Origin: Candidatus Sulfopaludibacter sp. SbA3
GTDB lineage: Bacteria > Acidobacteriota > Terriglobia > Bryobacterales > Bryobacteraceae
DNA: 64,000 nucleotides
Direction: 5' to 3'
NCBI GenBank assembly: GCA_945890485.1
Contig: CAMDCN010000003.1
Coordinates: 124,001 to 188,000 of the forward strand
Both the position numbers and the translations under genes were made by a program. The notes under the pieces are model-generated. The model was not told the DNA's origin. It saw only the letters and a program-made list of their open reading frames with translations, and ran no database searches. Below, one piece after another: positions 8,775 to 16,695 of the stretch; within the stretch, counting starts at the first letter, position 1; the number at the start of each line of letters is the position of its first letter.

Positions 8775-9658
8775 TAGCCCTTTCGGGCGCGCACGATGAG
8801 GTCCTTGCGGGTCTTCACCTTTACGTCCACCCGGTGGAACAAGCCATCCGCCTTCAGCGGTTCCGGACGATAGAGCACGTTGTACTGGTGCCGTAGCTCG
8901 TTCGAGATGTTCTCAAACGACTGCGACAACTCGCGCGCCTGGAAAGGGAAGAACGCCATGCCGCCGGTCTCGGTGGAGAAGTAGCGAAGAACCTTATCGC
9001 CGTCTTTTTCGAGTTTGCTGTTGTTGGTCGAAATCGTATAGACCACGACGTCGGCCTTCTGCGCCATCTCCAGCGCCTGATCGCGCGTGTAGCGGCTGGC
9101 GTTATCGTCGCCGTCCCCCAGCACCACCATCGCCCGGCGGAACTTATGACGGGGCTGATCCTGCATCAGCTTGTCGCGGCACGCAAAATAGATGGCTTCA
9201 TAGAGCGCCGTGCCGCCGCCCGGCCGTAGGCTGCGGATGGCCTTCGCGAGCAACTCGGTGTTCCCCGTCAGGTCGGCGACGAGTTCGGCGCCCGAGTCGT
9301 AGCTGACGATCACTGCCTTGTCTTCGGGGCGGACGACGGAGTTGACGAACTCCACCGCGGCTTCCTGCTGGAACTTAAAACGGTCGCGAACGCTATTGGA
9401 AGAGTCGACGAGAATGCCAAGGCGGAGGGGCAGGTCGGACTCGGCGACGAACTCCAGGATCTGCTGCTCCTTCTTCTCCTCGCGGATTTCGAAGTCGTCC
9501 TTCGTCAGGTTGGTGACGAACCGGCCCTTTTTGTCCGTAACCGTGAACAGCATGTTCACGCGGGCGACATCGAGCACGATCCGGGCCTGCTCGTCGGTCG
9601 CTTGTTGCGCCGCCGCCGGAATAGCCGCCAGGGAACTGAGGAAGGTGCGTCGATTCAT
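8756..9658 (-). CDS. VWFA-related secreted protein (acidobacterial type)
   Basis: The 300-residue protein has an N-terminal signal (NRRTFLSSLAAIPAAA), a short beta region (about 27-75) and a von Willebrand factor A domain with the metal-ion-dependent adhesion site DSSNS at 85-89 and GGGTALYEAI further on. This architecture matches the VWFA-related family that is greatly expanded in Acidobacteriota. VWA domains mediate metal-dependent protein-protein contacts; the partner is unknown. It is translationally coupled to the pseudouridine synthase upstream (ATGA overlap at 9655-9658). Its 3' end overlaps the sulfatase gene tail to tail by 19 bp. Confidence 0.85.
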   Translation of the reverse strand: MNRRTFLSSLAAIPAAAQQATDEQARIVLDVARVNMLFTVTDKKGRFVTNLTKDDFEIREEKKEQQILEFVAESDLPLRLGILVDSSNSVRDRFKFQQEAAVEFVNSVVRPEDKAVIVSYDSGAELVADLTGNTELLAKAIRSLRPGGGTALYEAIYFACRDKLMQDQPRHKFRRAMVVLGDGDDNASRYTRDQALEMAQKADVVVYTISTNNSKLEKDGDKVLRYFSTETGGMAFFPFQARELSQSFENISNELRHQYNVLYRPEPLKADGLFHRVDVKVKTRKDLIVRARKGYYAPRA

Positions 9659-10557
9659 AAACTGCCTGACTCGATTATATCTTCGAGCTCACGTGGCAAA
9701 GGGGCTTCCACGGTAATGCGCTCTCCCGTGCCGGGGCTGCGGAAGTCCAGGCGAGCCGCATGGAGGAAAAAGCGGTCCGTGAGCAGCTCCGTGGCGCGGG
9801 CGCCATAAAGGCGATCGCCGAGAATTGGAAGTCCCAGCGAGGACAGATGCACGCGGATCTGGTGCGTCCGTCCTGTCCCGATCTTCACTTCGACCAGCGC
9901 GTGCTTGGCAAAGCGCCGGAGCACCTTCCAATCGGTTAGGGCGTGACGTCCGGCTTCGAGGCGGCAGGTCATCTTCGTCCGATGGACGGGGTCCCGGGTG
10001 ATGGGCTTTTCGACGCGGCCGCTATCGGTCTTCGGCAAGCCTTGGACGACGGCAAGATAGATCTTGTCGACCTCGCGGCTGGCGAACTGTTCGCTCAGTG
10101 AGCGATGCGCGGCGTCGGTCCGCGCGACTACCAGAACGCCGCTTGTCTCCTTGTCGAGACGGTGAACGATCCCTGGGCGCTCGTCGCCACCAGCCGTAGA
10201 GAGCTGGCCGAAGTGATGCAGCAAGGCGTTGACGAGGGTGCCGGTGTGCTGCCCGGCGCCAGCGTGGACGACGACCCCGGCGGCCTTGTTGACGACGACG
10301 ACATCATCGTCCTGATAAAGCACGGTGAGAGGAAGGTCTTCGGCTTCGGCGCGGAGCGGAGGGCGCTCCATCGGTTCGACGTCCACGCGCTCGCCACCCT
10401 TTAGGACAAGGGAAGCCTTTGGCGTGGTTCCGTCCACCTGTACGCGTCCCGCCTTAACCCACTCCTGCAGGCGGGAGCGGCTGAACTCCGGCAACTTACC
10501 CTGCAGATAGTGATCGAGGCGCTGGCCCTTTCCGGTGTCATCGACATGAAACTCCAC
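9655..10557 (-). CDS. rluD: RluD-type 23S rRNA pseudouridine synthase
   Basis: The 300-residue protein has an N-terminal S4 RNA-binding domain (QRLDHYLQGKLPEFSRSRLQ) and a RluA-family catalytic domain. The catalytic Asp is in the HRLDKETSG motif, and GRTHQIRVHL follows. Members convert uridines of 23S rRNA helix 69 to pseudouridine (RluD) or related sites, so the exact target is less certain than the family. The GTG at 10557 is chosen because upstream sequence is the promoter of divergent galU; the frame stays open further up but that part is not conserved-looking. GATACT lies six bases before the GTG, which fits a leaderless start. It is followed by the VWA gene with a 4-bp overlap. Confidence 0.88.
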   Translation of the reverse strand: MEFHVDDTGKGQRLDHYLQGKLPEFSRSRLQEWVKAGRVQVDGTTPKASLVLKGGERVDVEPMERPPLRAEAEDLPLTVLYQDDDVVVVNKAAGVVVHAGAGQHTGTLVNALLHHFGQLSTAGGDERPGIVHRLDKETSGVLVVARTDAAHRSLSEQFASREVDKIYLAVVQGLPKTDSGRVEKPITRDPVHRTKMTCRLEAGRHALTDWKVLRRFAKHALVEVKIGTGRTHQIRVHLSSLGLPILGDRLYGARATELLTDRFFLHAARLDFRSPGTGERITVEAPLPRELEDIIESGSL

Positions 10558-10563
10558 CTGTCC

Positions 10564-10569
10564 AGTATC
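10564..10569 (-). promoter_or_regulatory. Candidate -10 box (GATACT) for the rluD-like gene
   Basis: Read on the minus strand, GATACT ends six bases before the GTG at 10557. It overlaps, on the opposite strand, the TATCCT proposed for galU, so one near-symmetrical AT patch may start transcription both ways. Confidence 0.35.
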
Positions 10570-10571
10570 CT
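10566..10571 (+). promoter_or_regulatory. Candidate -10 box (TATCCT) for galU
   Basis: TATCCT ends six bases before the galU GTG, so the predicted first transcribed base is the start codon itself. There is no Shine-Dalgarno run between the two. Confidence 0.4.
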
Positions 10572-10577
10572 GTGTAA

Positions 10578-11462
10578 GTGATCCGCAGCGCGATAGTTCC
10601 TGTAGCCGGCCACGGCACCCGACTCCTTCCGGCAACGAAGTCCCAGCCCAAGGAGATGCTTCCCGTTGCTCGCAAACCGATCGTCCAGTATGTAGCCGAA
10701 GAACTCGTCGCCAACGGCATTGAGAACATCTGCTTTGTCACCGGGCGCAGCAAGACGTCCATCGAGAATCATTTCGATTCCGATCCGGAGTTGACCCGCG
10801 TCCTGACCGAAGGCAAGAAGCAGGAGTTGCTCGACGAATTGAAGTTCGAGGATTTGGCGGCGAAGTTCTACTACACCCGGCAGCGCGTGCAGCGGGGCCT
10901 CGGCGATGCCATCCTCTGCGGCGAAAACTTCGCCGGCGAATCGCCCTTCCTTGTCGCGCTCGGCGATTCCATTCTCGGCCTCAACGCGCAGTCCCGTAGC
11001 GTCGCCCGCATGTCGGAGCTGTTCGCCGAACTGCGCGCGACCTGCATCATCGCCGTCGAAGAGGTGCCCGCCAACGAGGTACATCACTACGGCATCATCG
11101 ATCCCGGCGAGGGGGAGGCGGACTGGACGCGCATTCGCAACATCGTCGAAAAGCCGTCGATCGACTCGGCGCCCAGCCGCTGGGCAGTGGCCGGCCGCTA
11201 TGCCTTTTCTCCGATCATCTTCGATATGATCCGCCGGGTGCAGCCGGATAAGCGCGGCGAGATTCAGTTGACGAGCGCCATTCAACACCTTTGCGAAGAG
11301 GGCAAGCGCGTGGTTGCGCTGAAGCTGCCTCCGCAGGACAAACGCTACGACATCGGAAACTTCCCGAGCTACTTCGAGACCTTTGTCGAATTCGCTCTGG
11401 CCGATCCGCTCTACGGCGCGGAGTTCCGCGTGACTCTCGAAAGGCTGCTCGGACGGAAATGA
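10578..11462 (+). CDS. galU: UTP--glucose-1-phosphate uridylyltransferase
   Basis: The 294-residue protein begins with the nucleotidyltransferase signature AGHGTRLLPATKSQPKEMLP, whose Gly-rich loop and Lys bind UTP, and continues with KPIVQYVAEE, ITGR-like FVTGRSK and the metal-binding VALGDSI. It makes UDP-glucose from UTP and glucose-1-phosphate for polysaccharide, LPS and trehalose synthesis. The usual length is about 290-300, so it is complete. The GTG at 10578 is the only reasonable start: the conserved IVPVAGHGTR strand begins five residues later. It shares a 20-bp divergent spacer with the rluD-like gene and overlaps the next gene (ATGA). galE, 3 kb on, uses its product. Confidence 0.95.
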   Translation: MIRSAIVPVAGHGTRLLPATKSQPKEMLPVARKPIVQYVAEELVANGIENICFVTGRSKTSIENHFDSDPELTRVLTEGKKQELLDELKFEDLAAKFYYTRQRVQRGLGDAILCGENFAGESPFLVALGDSILGLNAQSRSVARMSELFAELRATCIIAVEEVPANEVHHYGIIDPGEGEADWTRIRNIVEKPSIDSAPSRWAVAGRYAFSPIIFDMIRRVQPDKRGEIQLTSAIQHLCEEGKRVVALKLPPQDKRYDIGNFPSYFETFVEFALADPLYGAEFRVTLERLLGRK

Positions 11463-12805
11463 CCCGCGCGCGCGTCCTGCTTCCGCTGCTCTTCGCAGTG
11501 GTTCTGGCCGTGCGGCTCGGGCACCACTCGCTCGTCTGGGTGGAGGAAGGGTATCCGGCGGCGGCCGCGCTGGCGCTGCAGCAGGGCGCCTGGCTGTACC
11601 GCGATGTGTGGTTCGACAAGCCACCGGGGTCCGCGTTTCTGTACCTGCTTTGGGGCGCGCAAACCGGTTGGTTGCTGCGCTTGGCCGGGGCCGCCTACAT
11701 CACCCTGGCGGCCTATGCCGCCTACCGGTTCGCGCGCTCGGAGTGGGGCAAGCGTGAGGGCGCGATTGCGGCCGGGCTATTAGCGTTCTTTCTCACGTTC
11801 ACCGTGCCGAGCGCGGCGCTGGTGCTGGGCCCGGACATGCTGCTCATCGTGCCGCACCTGATGGCGGTGCACTACGCATGGCGGGGGCGGCCGTGGCTCA
11901 GCGGCTTCTGGTGCGGAGCGGGGCTGCTCGTAAACACCAAGGCGATGTTTGTAGCCGCCGTGTGCGGGTTCTGGCTGTACCGGTCGCTCCCGGCGTTCGG
12001 CTTGGCCGTTCTGACTCCGCAACTGTTGCTTTTGCCGGTGGCCCGCGAGTATTGGCAGCAGGTGTGGGCTTGGGGGATGGCCTATTCCCGGGACACATTC
12101 GTCGCGCAACCTTGGCGCGAGGCGTTGGTGCGGACGGGGAACTGGCTCGGGTTTCAAGCGGCAGCCGTGCTGGCGGGAGGATGGTTTCTACGCCAAGGGC
12201 CGGGGCGGCGGCGCTGGCTGCTCTGGCTGGCGATTTCGTTCGTGGCTGTGGCGGCGGGGCTGCGGTTCTTCCCGCGGTACTACTTCCATGTACTGCCGGT
12301 AGTGGTGCTGCTCGCGAGCCGTGGGTTCGTTTTGCTGCCGCGGCGTTGGGCCCTGGCGGTCAGCCTGCTGTTGCTGATTCCGCTAGTCCGCTTTGGCCCG
12401 CGCTACTACTGGCACGAGGGCTGGGCGGACCTGGCGATGGAACGTGACAGCCGGGCCGCGTCCGAACGGCTTGCCGGTTGCCAAAGCTTATTCGTATGGG
12501 GCTACCGGCCCGATATCTACGCGATGAGCGGCTGCCGCCCCGGAACGCCATACCTGGATTCGCAGCCCCTCACCGGCGTGATGGCCGACCGGCATCTGAC
12601 GTCCGTCGAGCCCACCGTGCCGGGCGACCGGAGCCGGTTGGTCCACTACCGGCCCCACTACGTCGTGGACGGGCTGGGACCGTACAACCCGAAGCTGGCA
12701 ATGAGCCAGTACCCGGACCTGGCCGGGTGGCTGGCGCAATATGAAGAGATCGGCCGCACGGCGGGGACGATTATTTACCGCGTCCGTCCAACTGCCACTG
12801 AGTGA
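11459..12805 (+). CDS. Membrane glycosyltransferase, GT39/PMT-like
   Basis: The 448-residue protein has about ten hydrophobic segments in its first 330 residues and a soluble C-terminal part. Near the N-terminus VEEGYPAAAALALQQGAWLYRD then FDKPPGSAFLYL matches the acidic loop and KPP motif of the dolichyl-phosphate-mannose/ArnT-type family (PMT_2). Such enzymes transfer a sugar from a polyprenyl-phosphate donor to a periplasmic acceptor. The first acidic position is EE rather than the usual DE. The start at 11459 overlaps the galU stop (ATGA), which ties it to nucleotide-sugar supply. Its last 35 bp overlap the convergent ThDP-enzyme gene. Confidence 0.75.
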   Translation: MTRARVLLPLLFAVVLAVRLGHHSLVWVEEGYPAAAALALQQGAWLYRDVWFDKPPGSAFLYLLWGAQTGWLLRLAGAAYITLAAYAAYRFARSEWGKREGAIAAGLLAFFLTFTVPSAALVLGPDMLLIVPHLMAVHYAWRGRPWLSGFWCGAGLLVNTKAMFVAAVCGFWLYRSLPAFGLAVLTPQLLLLPVAREYWQQVWAWGMAYSRDTFVAQPWREALVRTGNWLGFQAAAVLAGGWFLRQGPGRRRWLLWLAISFVAVAAGLRFFPRYYFHVLPVVVLLASRGFVLLPRRWALAVSLLLLIPLVRFGPRYYWHEGWADLAMERDSRAASERLAGCQSLFVWGYRPDIYAMSGCRPGTPYLDSQPLTGVMADRHLTSVEPTVPGDRSRLVHYRPHYVVDGLGPYNPKLAMSQYPDLAGWLAQYEEIGRTAGTIIYRVRPTATE

Positions 12806-14396
12806 AGGGAGAGCGGGCGCCCTGGACGTTGACGTTGAGGACGTATGGCACCTGAGAGCGAAAAGCGCGGTCGAGCGCGGGCCCGATCTGGCTGAGTTTT
12901 GTGATGTTCTCGCCGCCGCAGCCGAAGCCGCGAGCCACCTGATCGTAGCGAGTGCGGCGGAGTTCGCAGGCGACCGTCGAGCCGAGCAGCTCGCCCTGCA
13001 GTTCGCGTTCCAGGCCCCAGCCGCCGTCGTTGCCGACGACGATCACGAGCGGCAGCTTGTAGCGAACGGCCGTATCCAGTTCGGCGAGATAGAAGCCGAA
13101 GGAGCCGTCGCCGGTGACCATCATTACCGGCTGCTTAGGCCGGTGCATCTGCAGGGAGATCGCGTTCGGCAGGGCGGCGCCGATGGTGGCCATGGGGCCG
13201 AGGCGGAGCCAGCCGCCGGGGTGGTTGGCAGGCAACATACAGCGGCCCCAATGGACGAAGTCGCCGCCGTCCCAGGAGAGGAGCGGGTCGACCGGAAGGG
13301 TGCGGCGGAGCTCCGCGAAGAACGACGCCGGGTGCAGTACTTTGTCAGCCACGTGGGCGGCGGCGAGAGCGTCGAGTTCGGCGGGCCAAGTCGTCGTCGC
13401 AACCCAGGTGGGCGCCTTCCATTTGCCAACCTTGGCGTTGAGGGCTTCGAGCACCTGGCGGACGTCAGCGCAGAGGGCGACGGAGAGTTCGCGGTTCAGG
13501 CCAAGCTCGGGGCCATGAATATCCACTTGGGCAAACTTGGCATCCGGCGAGAAGAGCCGAGGTCCGCCCAAGGCGAGCCGATAGTCAATGCGCTTGCCAA
13601 GCACCAGGACAACGTCGGCCTGCCGGAAGACCTCGACGCAGGCACGGTTGAGCGAGGGGTCGGCGTAGCCGAGGCTGGGCGCCAAGCCGCGGGCCATGGT
13701 GACGTCGTAGTAGGGGAGTTGAGAGCGTTCGAGAAACTCGCGGAGGGGCAGGCCCGCATCGGCCCACCAAAGTCCACTGCCGCCGATGACGACGGGCCGC
13801 TTGGCGGACTTCAGGAGACGCAGGAGTGGGGAAACATCCGGCGGGCCCGCCAGCGGCACGGCTTGCGGAGCGCGGGGTGCGGCGGCGGCCGGGACGCGGA
13901 AGCAATCGACGGGAATGGTGAGATGAGCGACGCCCATGCGTCCAGTGGATGCCTCGCTGTAGGCTTTGCCGAGGGCAAAGGGAATCTGCGAGGCGGACGT
14001 GACGGTATGCGCCCACTTGGCGGCGGGGGCGGCCATGGCTGCCTGGTCAAGATCCTGAAAAACAACCCGATGGCGCATGAGCTGAGCGGGCGCGCCGCTG
14101 ACGGCGATGAGCGGCGTCCCGTTCGAATTGGCCGTCGCGAGGCCAGTCAGCGAATTCGTATGGCCCGGGCCTCCGGTGACGAGCGAGAGCGCGGGGCGGC
14201 GGGTGCAGCGCGCCCAGGCGTCCGCGGCATGCACGACGGCTGCTTCATGGCGCATATGGATGATCTCGATGTCGCTCCCCGCCGACTGGGAGAGCACCTC
14301 GTTCAGATGGTCCCCGATGAGGGTGAAGATGCGATCGATCCCCAGCGTCTTGAGCGTGCCGAGGAATGCCGCGGCGCCATTACCGGTGTCTGCCAT
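12771..14396 (-). CDS. Thiamine-diphosphate-dependent enzyme (acetolactate synthase-like)
   Basis: The 541-residue protein has the three-domain ThDP layout: N-terminal Pyr domain with catalytic Glu51 in MRHEAAVVHAADAW, a central Rossmann-like domain (GGSGLWW), and a C-terminal PP domain with the cofactor motif GDGSFGF...NDGGWG. This is the family of acetolactate synthase, oxalyl-CoA decarboxylase, 2-hydroxyacyl-CoA lyase and benzoylformate decarboxylase. The missing ilvN/ilvC neighbours argue against branched-chain synthesis, and the substrate stays open. Its ATG is only 14 bp from the divergent galE ATG. Its 3' end overlaps the glycosyltransferase gene by 35 bp. Confidence 0.82.
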   Translation of the reverse strand: MADTGNGAAAFLGTLKTLGIDRIFTLIGDHLNEVLSQSAGSDIEIIHMRHEAAVVHAADAWARCTRRPALSLVTGGPGHTNSLTGLATANSNGTPLIAVSGAPAQLMRHRVVFQDLDQAAMAAPAAKWAHTVTSASQIPFALGKAYSEASTGRMGVAHLTIPVDCFRVPAAAAPRAPQAVPLAGPPDVSPLLRLLKSAKRPVVIGGSGLWWADAGLPLREFLERSQLPYYDVTMARGLAPSLGYADPSLNRACVEVFRQADVVLVLGKRIDYRLALGGPRLFSPDAKFAQVDIHGPELGLNRELSVALCADVRQVLEALNAKVGKWKAPTWVATTTWPAELDALAAAHVADKVLHPASFFAELRRTLPVDPLLSWDGGDFVHWGRCMLPANHPGGWLRLGPMATIGAALPNAISLQMHRPKQPVMMVTGDGSFGFYLAELDTAVRYKLPLVIVVGNDGGWGLERELQGELLGSTVACELRRTRYDQVARGFGCGGENITKLSQIGPALDRAFRSQVPYVLNVNVQGARSPFTQWQLDGRGK

Positions 14397-14410
14397 ACTG
14401 AAACTTTCTC

Positions 14411-15385
14411 ATGTCCAACATCCTCGTAACAGGTGGGGCGGGTTATATCGGCTCGCACACCGTCCACCAGCTTCTTCAGCGTGGCTACAACGTAACGGTA
14501 CTTGACGATCTTTCCACCGGATTCCGCGACGCGGTTCCGGAGCCTCGGCTGCACATCTGCTCCTTATTCGATACCGAGCAGGTAACCCAGCTTCTGGTAC
14601 GGCAGAAGATTGATGCCGTCGTCCATTTTGCGGCGTTCATCGCCGTCGGCGAATCGACGAAGGAACCAGAGAAGTACTTTACGAATAATGTCGCCGGGAG
14701 CCTGTCGCTATTCAGCGCGATGGCAGCCGCGGGCGTGAAAAAGTTGGTGTTTTCCTCGACGGCGGCCGTGTACGGGAATCCTGTGAGCACTCCGATTCTG
14801 GAGACCGCGACGATTGCGCCGGTGAATCCGTATGGGGAGACGAAGGCGACTGTGGAACGCGCGCTGGTATGGCTGGATCAATGCCGCGGCCTGCGCAGCG
14901 TACGGTTGCGCTACTTCAACGCCTGCGGCGCCAATGCGGAAGCGGGCCTGAGCGAACGCCACGTGCCGGAGACGCATCTGATCCCGCTGCTGCTGAAGGC
15001 GGTGGTGACCGGGCAGCCGATGACGATCTTCGGGACGGACTATCCGACAGCGGACGGAACCTGTATCCGCGATTACATCCACGTGGACGACCTGGCGGCG
15101 GCTCATATCGCGGCGATCGAGCATTTGCTGGGGGACGGCGAGAGCGACGTGTTCAACGTGGGGACGGGACGCGGCTTCTCGGTTCGCGAGGTATTGGCGG
15201 CCGTGGAGAACGTAACGGGTAAACCGGTGCCTCACGTGTTTGGCGACCGCCGCGAAGGCGACCCGGCGGAGTTGGTGGCCGACTCGTCCAAGCTGCGCAG
15301 CCGGTTGGGTTGGCGACCGGAGTATACGGAACTGGAACGGATCGTCGCCTCGGCATGGCCCAGCGAACAACGCCGCTGGGCGTAG
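14411..15385 (+). CDS. galE: UDP-glucose 4-epimerase
   Basis: The 324-residue extended short-chain dehydrogenase has the NAD-binding GGAGYIGSH at the N-terminus, the catalytic Ser/Thr in SSTAAVYG, the YGETK active-site Tyr-Lys pair, and late RDYIHVDDLA and NVGTG motifs. It interconverts UDP-glucose and UDP-galactose for surface polysaccharides. Length and motifs are typical, so the gene looks intact. It starts 14 bp from the divergent ThDP-enzyme gene. Substrate specificity (UDP-Glc or UDP-GlcNAc) cannot be settled from motifs. Confidence 0.93.
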   Translation: MSNILVTGGAGYIGSHTVHQLLQRGYNVTVLDDLSTGFRDAVPEPRLHICSLFDTEQVTQLLVRQKIDAVVHFAAFIAVGESTKEPEKYFTNNVAGSLSLFSAMAAAGVKKLVFSSTAAVYGNPVSTPILETATIAPVNPYGETKATVERALVWLDQCRGLRSVRLRYFNACGANAEAGLSERHVPETHLIPLLLKAVVTGQPMTIFGTDYPTADGTCIRDYIHVDDLAAAHIAAIEHLLGDGESDVFNVGTGRGFSVREVLAAVENVTGKPVPHVFGDRREGDPAELVADSSKLRSRLGWRPEYTELERIVASAWPSEQRRWA

Positions 15386-15388
15386 AAT
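15383..15388 (+). promoter_or_regulatory. Candidate -10 box (TAGAAT) for the amidohydrolase gene
   Basis: TAGAAT overlaps the galE stop codon and ends six bases before the ATG at 15395. This predicts a leaderless transcript. No Shine-Dalgarno sequence is present. Confidence 0.4.
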
Positions 15389-15394
15389 ATCGGC

Positions 15395-16678
15395 ATGCGC
15401 TTTTTGCTTACCCTCTGTTTCGCCGCCTCTCTGGCGGCGCAGCCAGCCTATGACCTGTTGCTTAAAAATGGCACCGTCATCGACCCGAAGAACAATATCA
15501 ACGCCCGGCGCGATGTAGCGATTTCCGGAGGCAAGATTGCCGCCGTGGAAGCCTCGATTGATCCGGCGCGAGCCAAGAAGGTGATCGATGTTGCCGGGCT
15601 TTACGTTTCGCCCGGCTTTATCGATCTGCACGTGCATGTGTTCTACGGCGACAACGCCAGCTACAGTGATGGCGCATTAAGCGTGATTCCGGACTCTCAC
15701 TCCTTCCGCAGCGGCGTGACGACCATGGTGGACGCGGGGACGGCAGGCGCCAAGAATTTCGAGATCTTCAAGAAGCGGATCATCGATCGTTCGAAGACGC
15801 GGGTTTTGTCGTTTGTGAACATCGTCGGCGCCGGGATGGGCGGGGCGGTGGAGCAGAACCAGAACGATATGGACCCGAATCTCGTGATCGCGCTCGCGAA
15901 GAAATATCCGGAGATTGTGGTGGGCGTGAAGACCGCCCATTTCGCCGGGCCGGAGTGGACCGCCGTGGACAATGCCGTGAAGGCCGGGACGGGCGCGAAT
16001 ATTCCAGTGATGGTGGACTTTGGGGCTTTTCGCGTCGACCGTCCGCATGAGGAGCTGATCACCAAGCGGTTGCGGCCGGGCGACATGTATACGCACGCGT
16101 ACTACTCGGCCGTGCCGATGCTCGACGACAAGGGCAAAGTTCGTCCGTACTTGTTGGAAGGGCGGAAGCGCGGCGTGTTGTTCGACGCCGGCCACGGCGG
16201 GGGGAGCTTTGTATTCCGCCATGCCGTTCCGGCCATCAAGCAAGGGTTCATTCCGGACTCGATCTCGACCGACCTGCACACCTCGTCGATGATCGGCGGC
16301 ATGAAGGACATGACGAACGTAATGTCGAAGTTTCTCAATATCGGGATGACGCTCGAACAGGTGGTGCGGGCTTCGACGTGGCATCCGGCGCGGCAGATTA
16401 AGCGCACGGAGTTGGGCAATTTATCGGTGGGTTCGCCGGCCGATGTCGCGGTATTTTCGGTCCAAAAGGGTAAATTCGGCTTCGTCGATGTCTATGGCGC
16501 AAAGATGGATGGAACCCAGATGATCACTGCGGAGATGACGTTCCGCGATGGCCGGATGTACTGGGATTTGAATGGTTTGGCGCGGACGAGCTGGGATAAG
16601 TTGCCGAAAGACTACGGTCCGCAGGCCGATTGGACATGGGACGGCGTCATCTCTTCCGGTGTGCGAGGACGAAAATAG
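15395..16678 (+). CDS. Exported amidohydrolase/deacetylase-family metallohydrolase
   Basis: The 427-residue protein has a signal peptide (MRFLLTLCFAASLAAQ) and an amidohydrolase TIM barrel. The metal ligands begin at FIDLHVHVF, the probable carboxylated Lys is in EIVVGVKTA, and DAGHGGGSF and STDLHT carry later ligands. NGTVIDPKN at the start and SPADVAVF at the end are the usual small beta-sandwich of dihydroorotase-like enzymes. It likely hydrolyses an amide or ester in the periplasm; the substrate is unknown. Bacterial 'deacetylase' paralogues are mostly cytoplasmic, so the signal peptide is notable. It has no operon partner on its strand closer than 17 bp. Confidence 0.8.
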   Translation: MRFLLTLCFAASLAAQPAYDLLLKNGTVIDPKNNINARRDVAISGGKIAAVEASIDPARAKKVIDVAGLYVSPGFIDLHVHVFYGDNASYSDGALSVIPDSHSFRSGVTTMVDAGTAGAKNFEIFKKRIIDRSKTRVLSFVNIVGAGMGGAVEQNQNDMDPNLVIALAKKYPEIVVGVKTAHFAGPEWTAVDNAVKAGTGANIPVMVDFGAFRVDRPHEELITKRLRPGDMYTHAYYSAVPMLDDKGKVRPYLLEGRKRGVLFDAGHGGGSFVFRHAVPAIKQGFIPDSISTDLHTSSMIGGMKDMTNVMSKFLNIGMTLEQVVRASTWHPARQIKRTELGNLSVGSPADVAVFSVQKGKFGFVDVYGAKMDGTQMITAEMTFRDGRMYWDLNGLARTSWDKLPKDYGPQADWTWDGVISSGVRGRK

Positions 16679-16683
16679 CTTGA

Positions 16684-16689
16684 TACATT
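16684..16689 (+). promoter_or_regulatory. Candidate -10 box (TACATT) for the S41 peptidase gene
   Basis: TACATT ends six bases before the ATG at 16696. It sits inside a small perfect inverted repeat CTTGA-N5-TCAAG (16679-16693), which also fits the T-N11-A form of LysR-type operators. A regulator overlapping a leaderless promoter is possible but unproven. Confidence 0.35.
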
Positions 16690-16695
16690 CAAGGC

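Noticed and set aside
12741-14429. Long + strand open frame (562 codons) across 12.7-14.4 kb
   Set aside because: It lies antisense to the ThDP enzyme, which has clear motifs. High GC makes such shadow frames common, and the translated text has no recognisable domain.
10578-15385. galU/GT39/galE as one exopolysaccharide locus
   Set aside because: The genes are on mixed strands with a ThDP enzyme between, and there is no polymerase, flippase or priming transferase.
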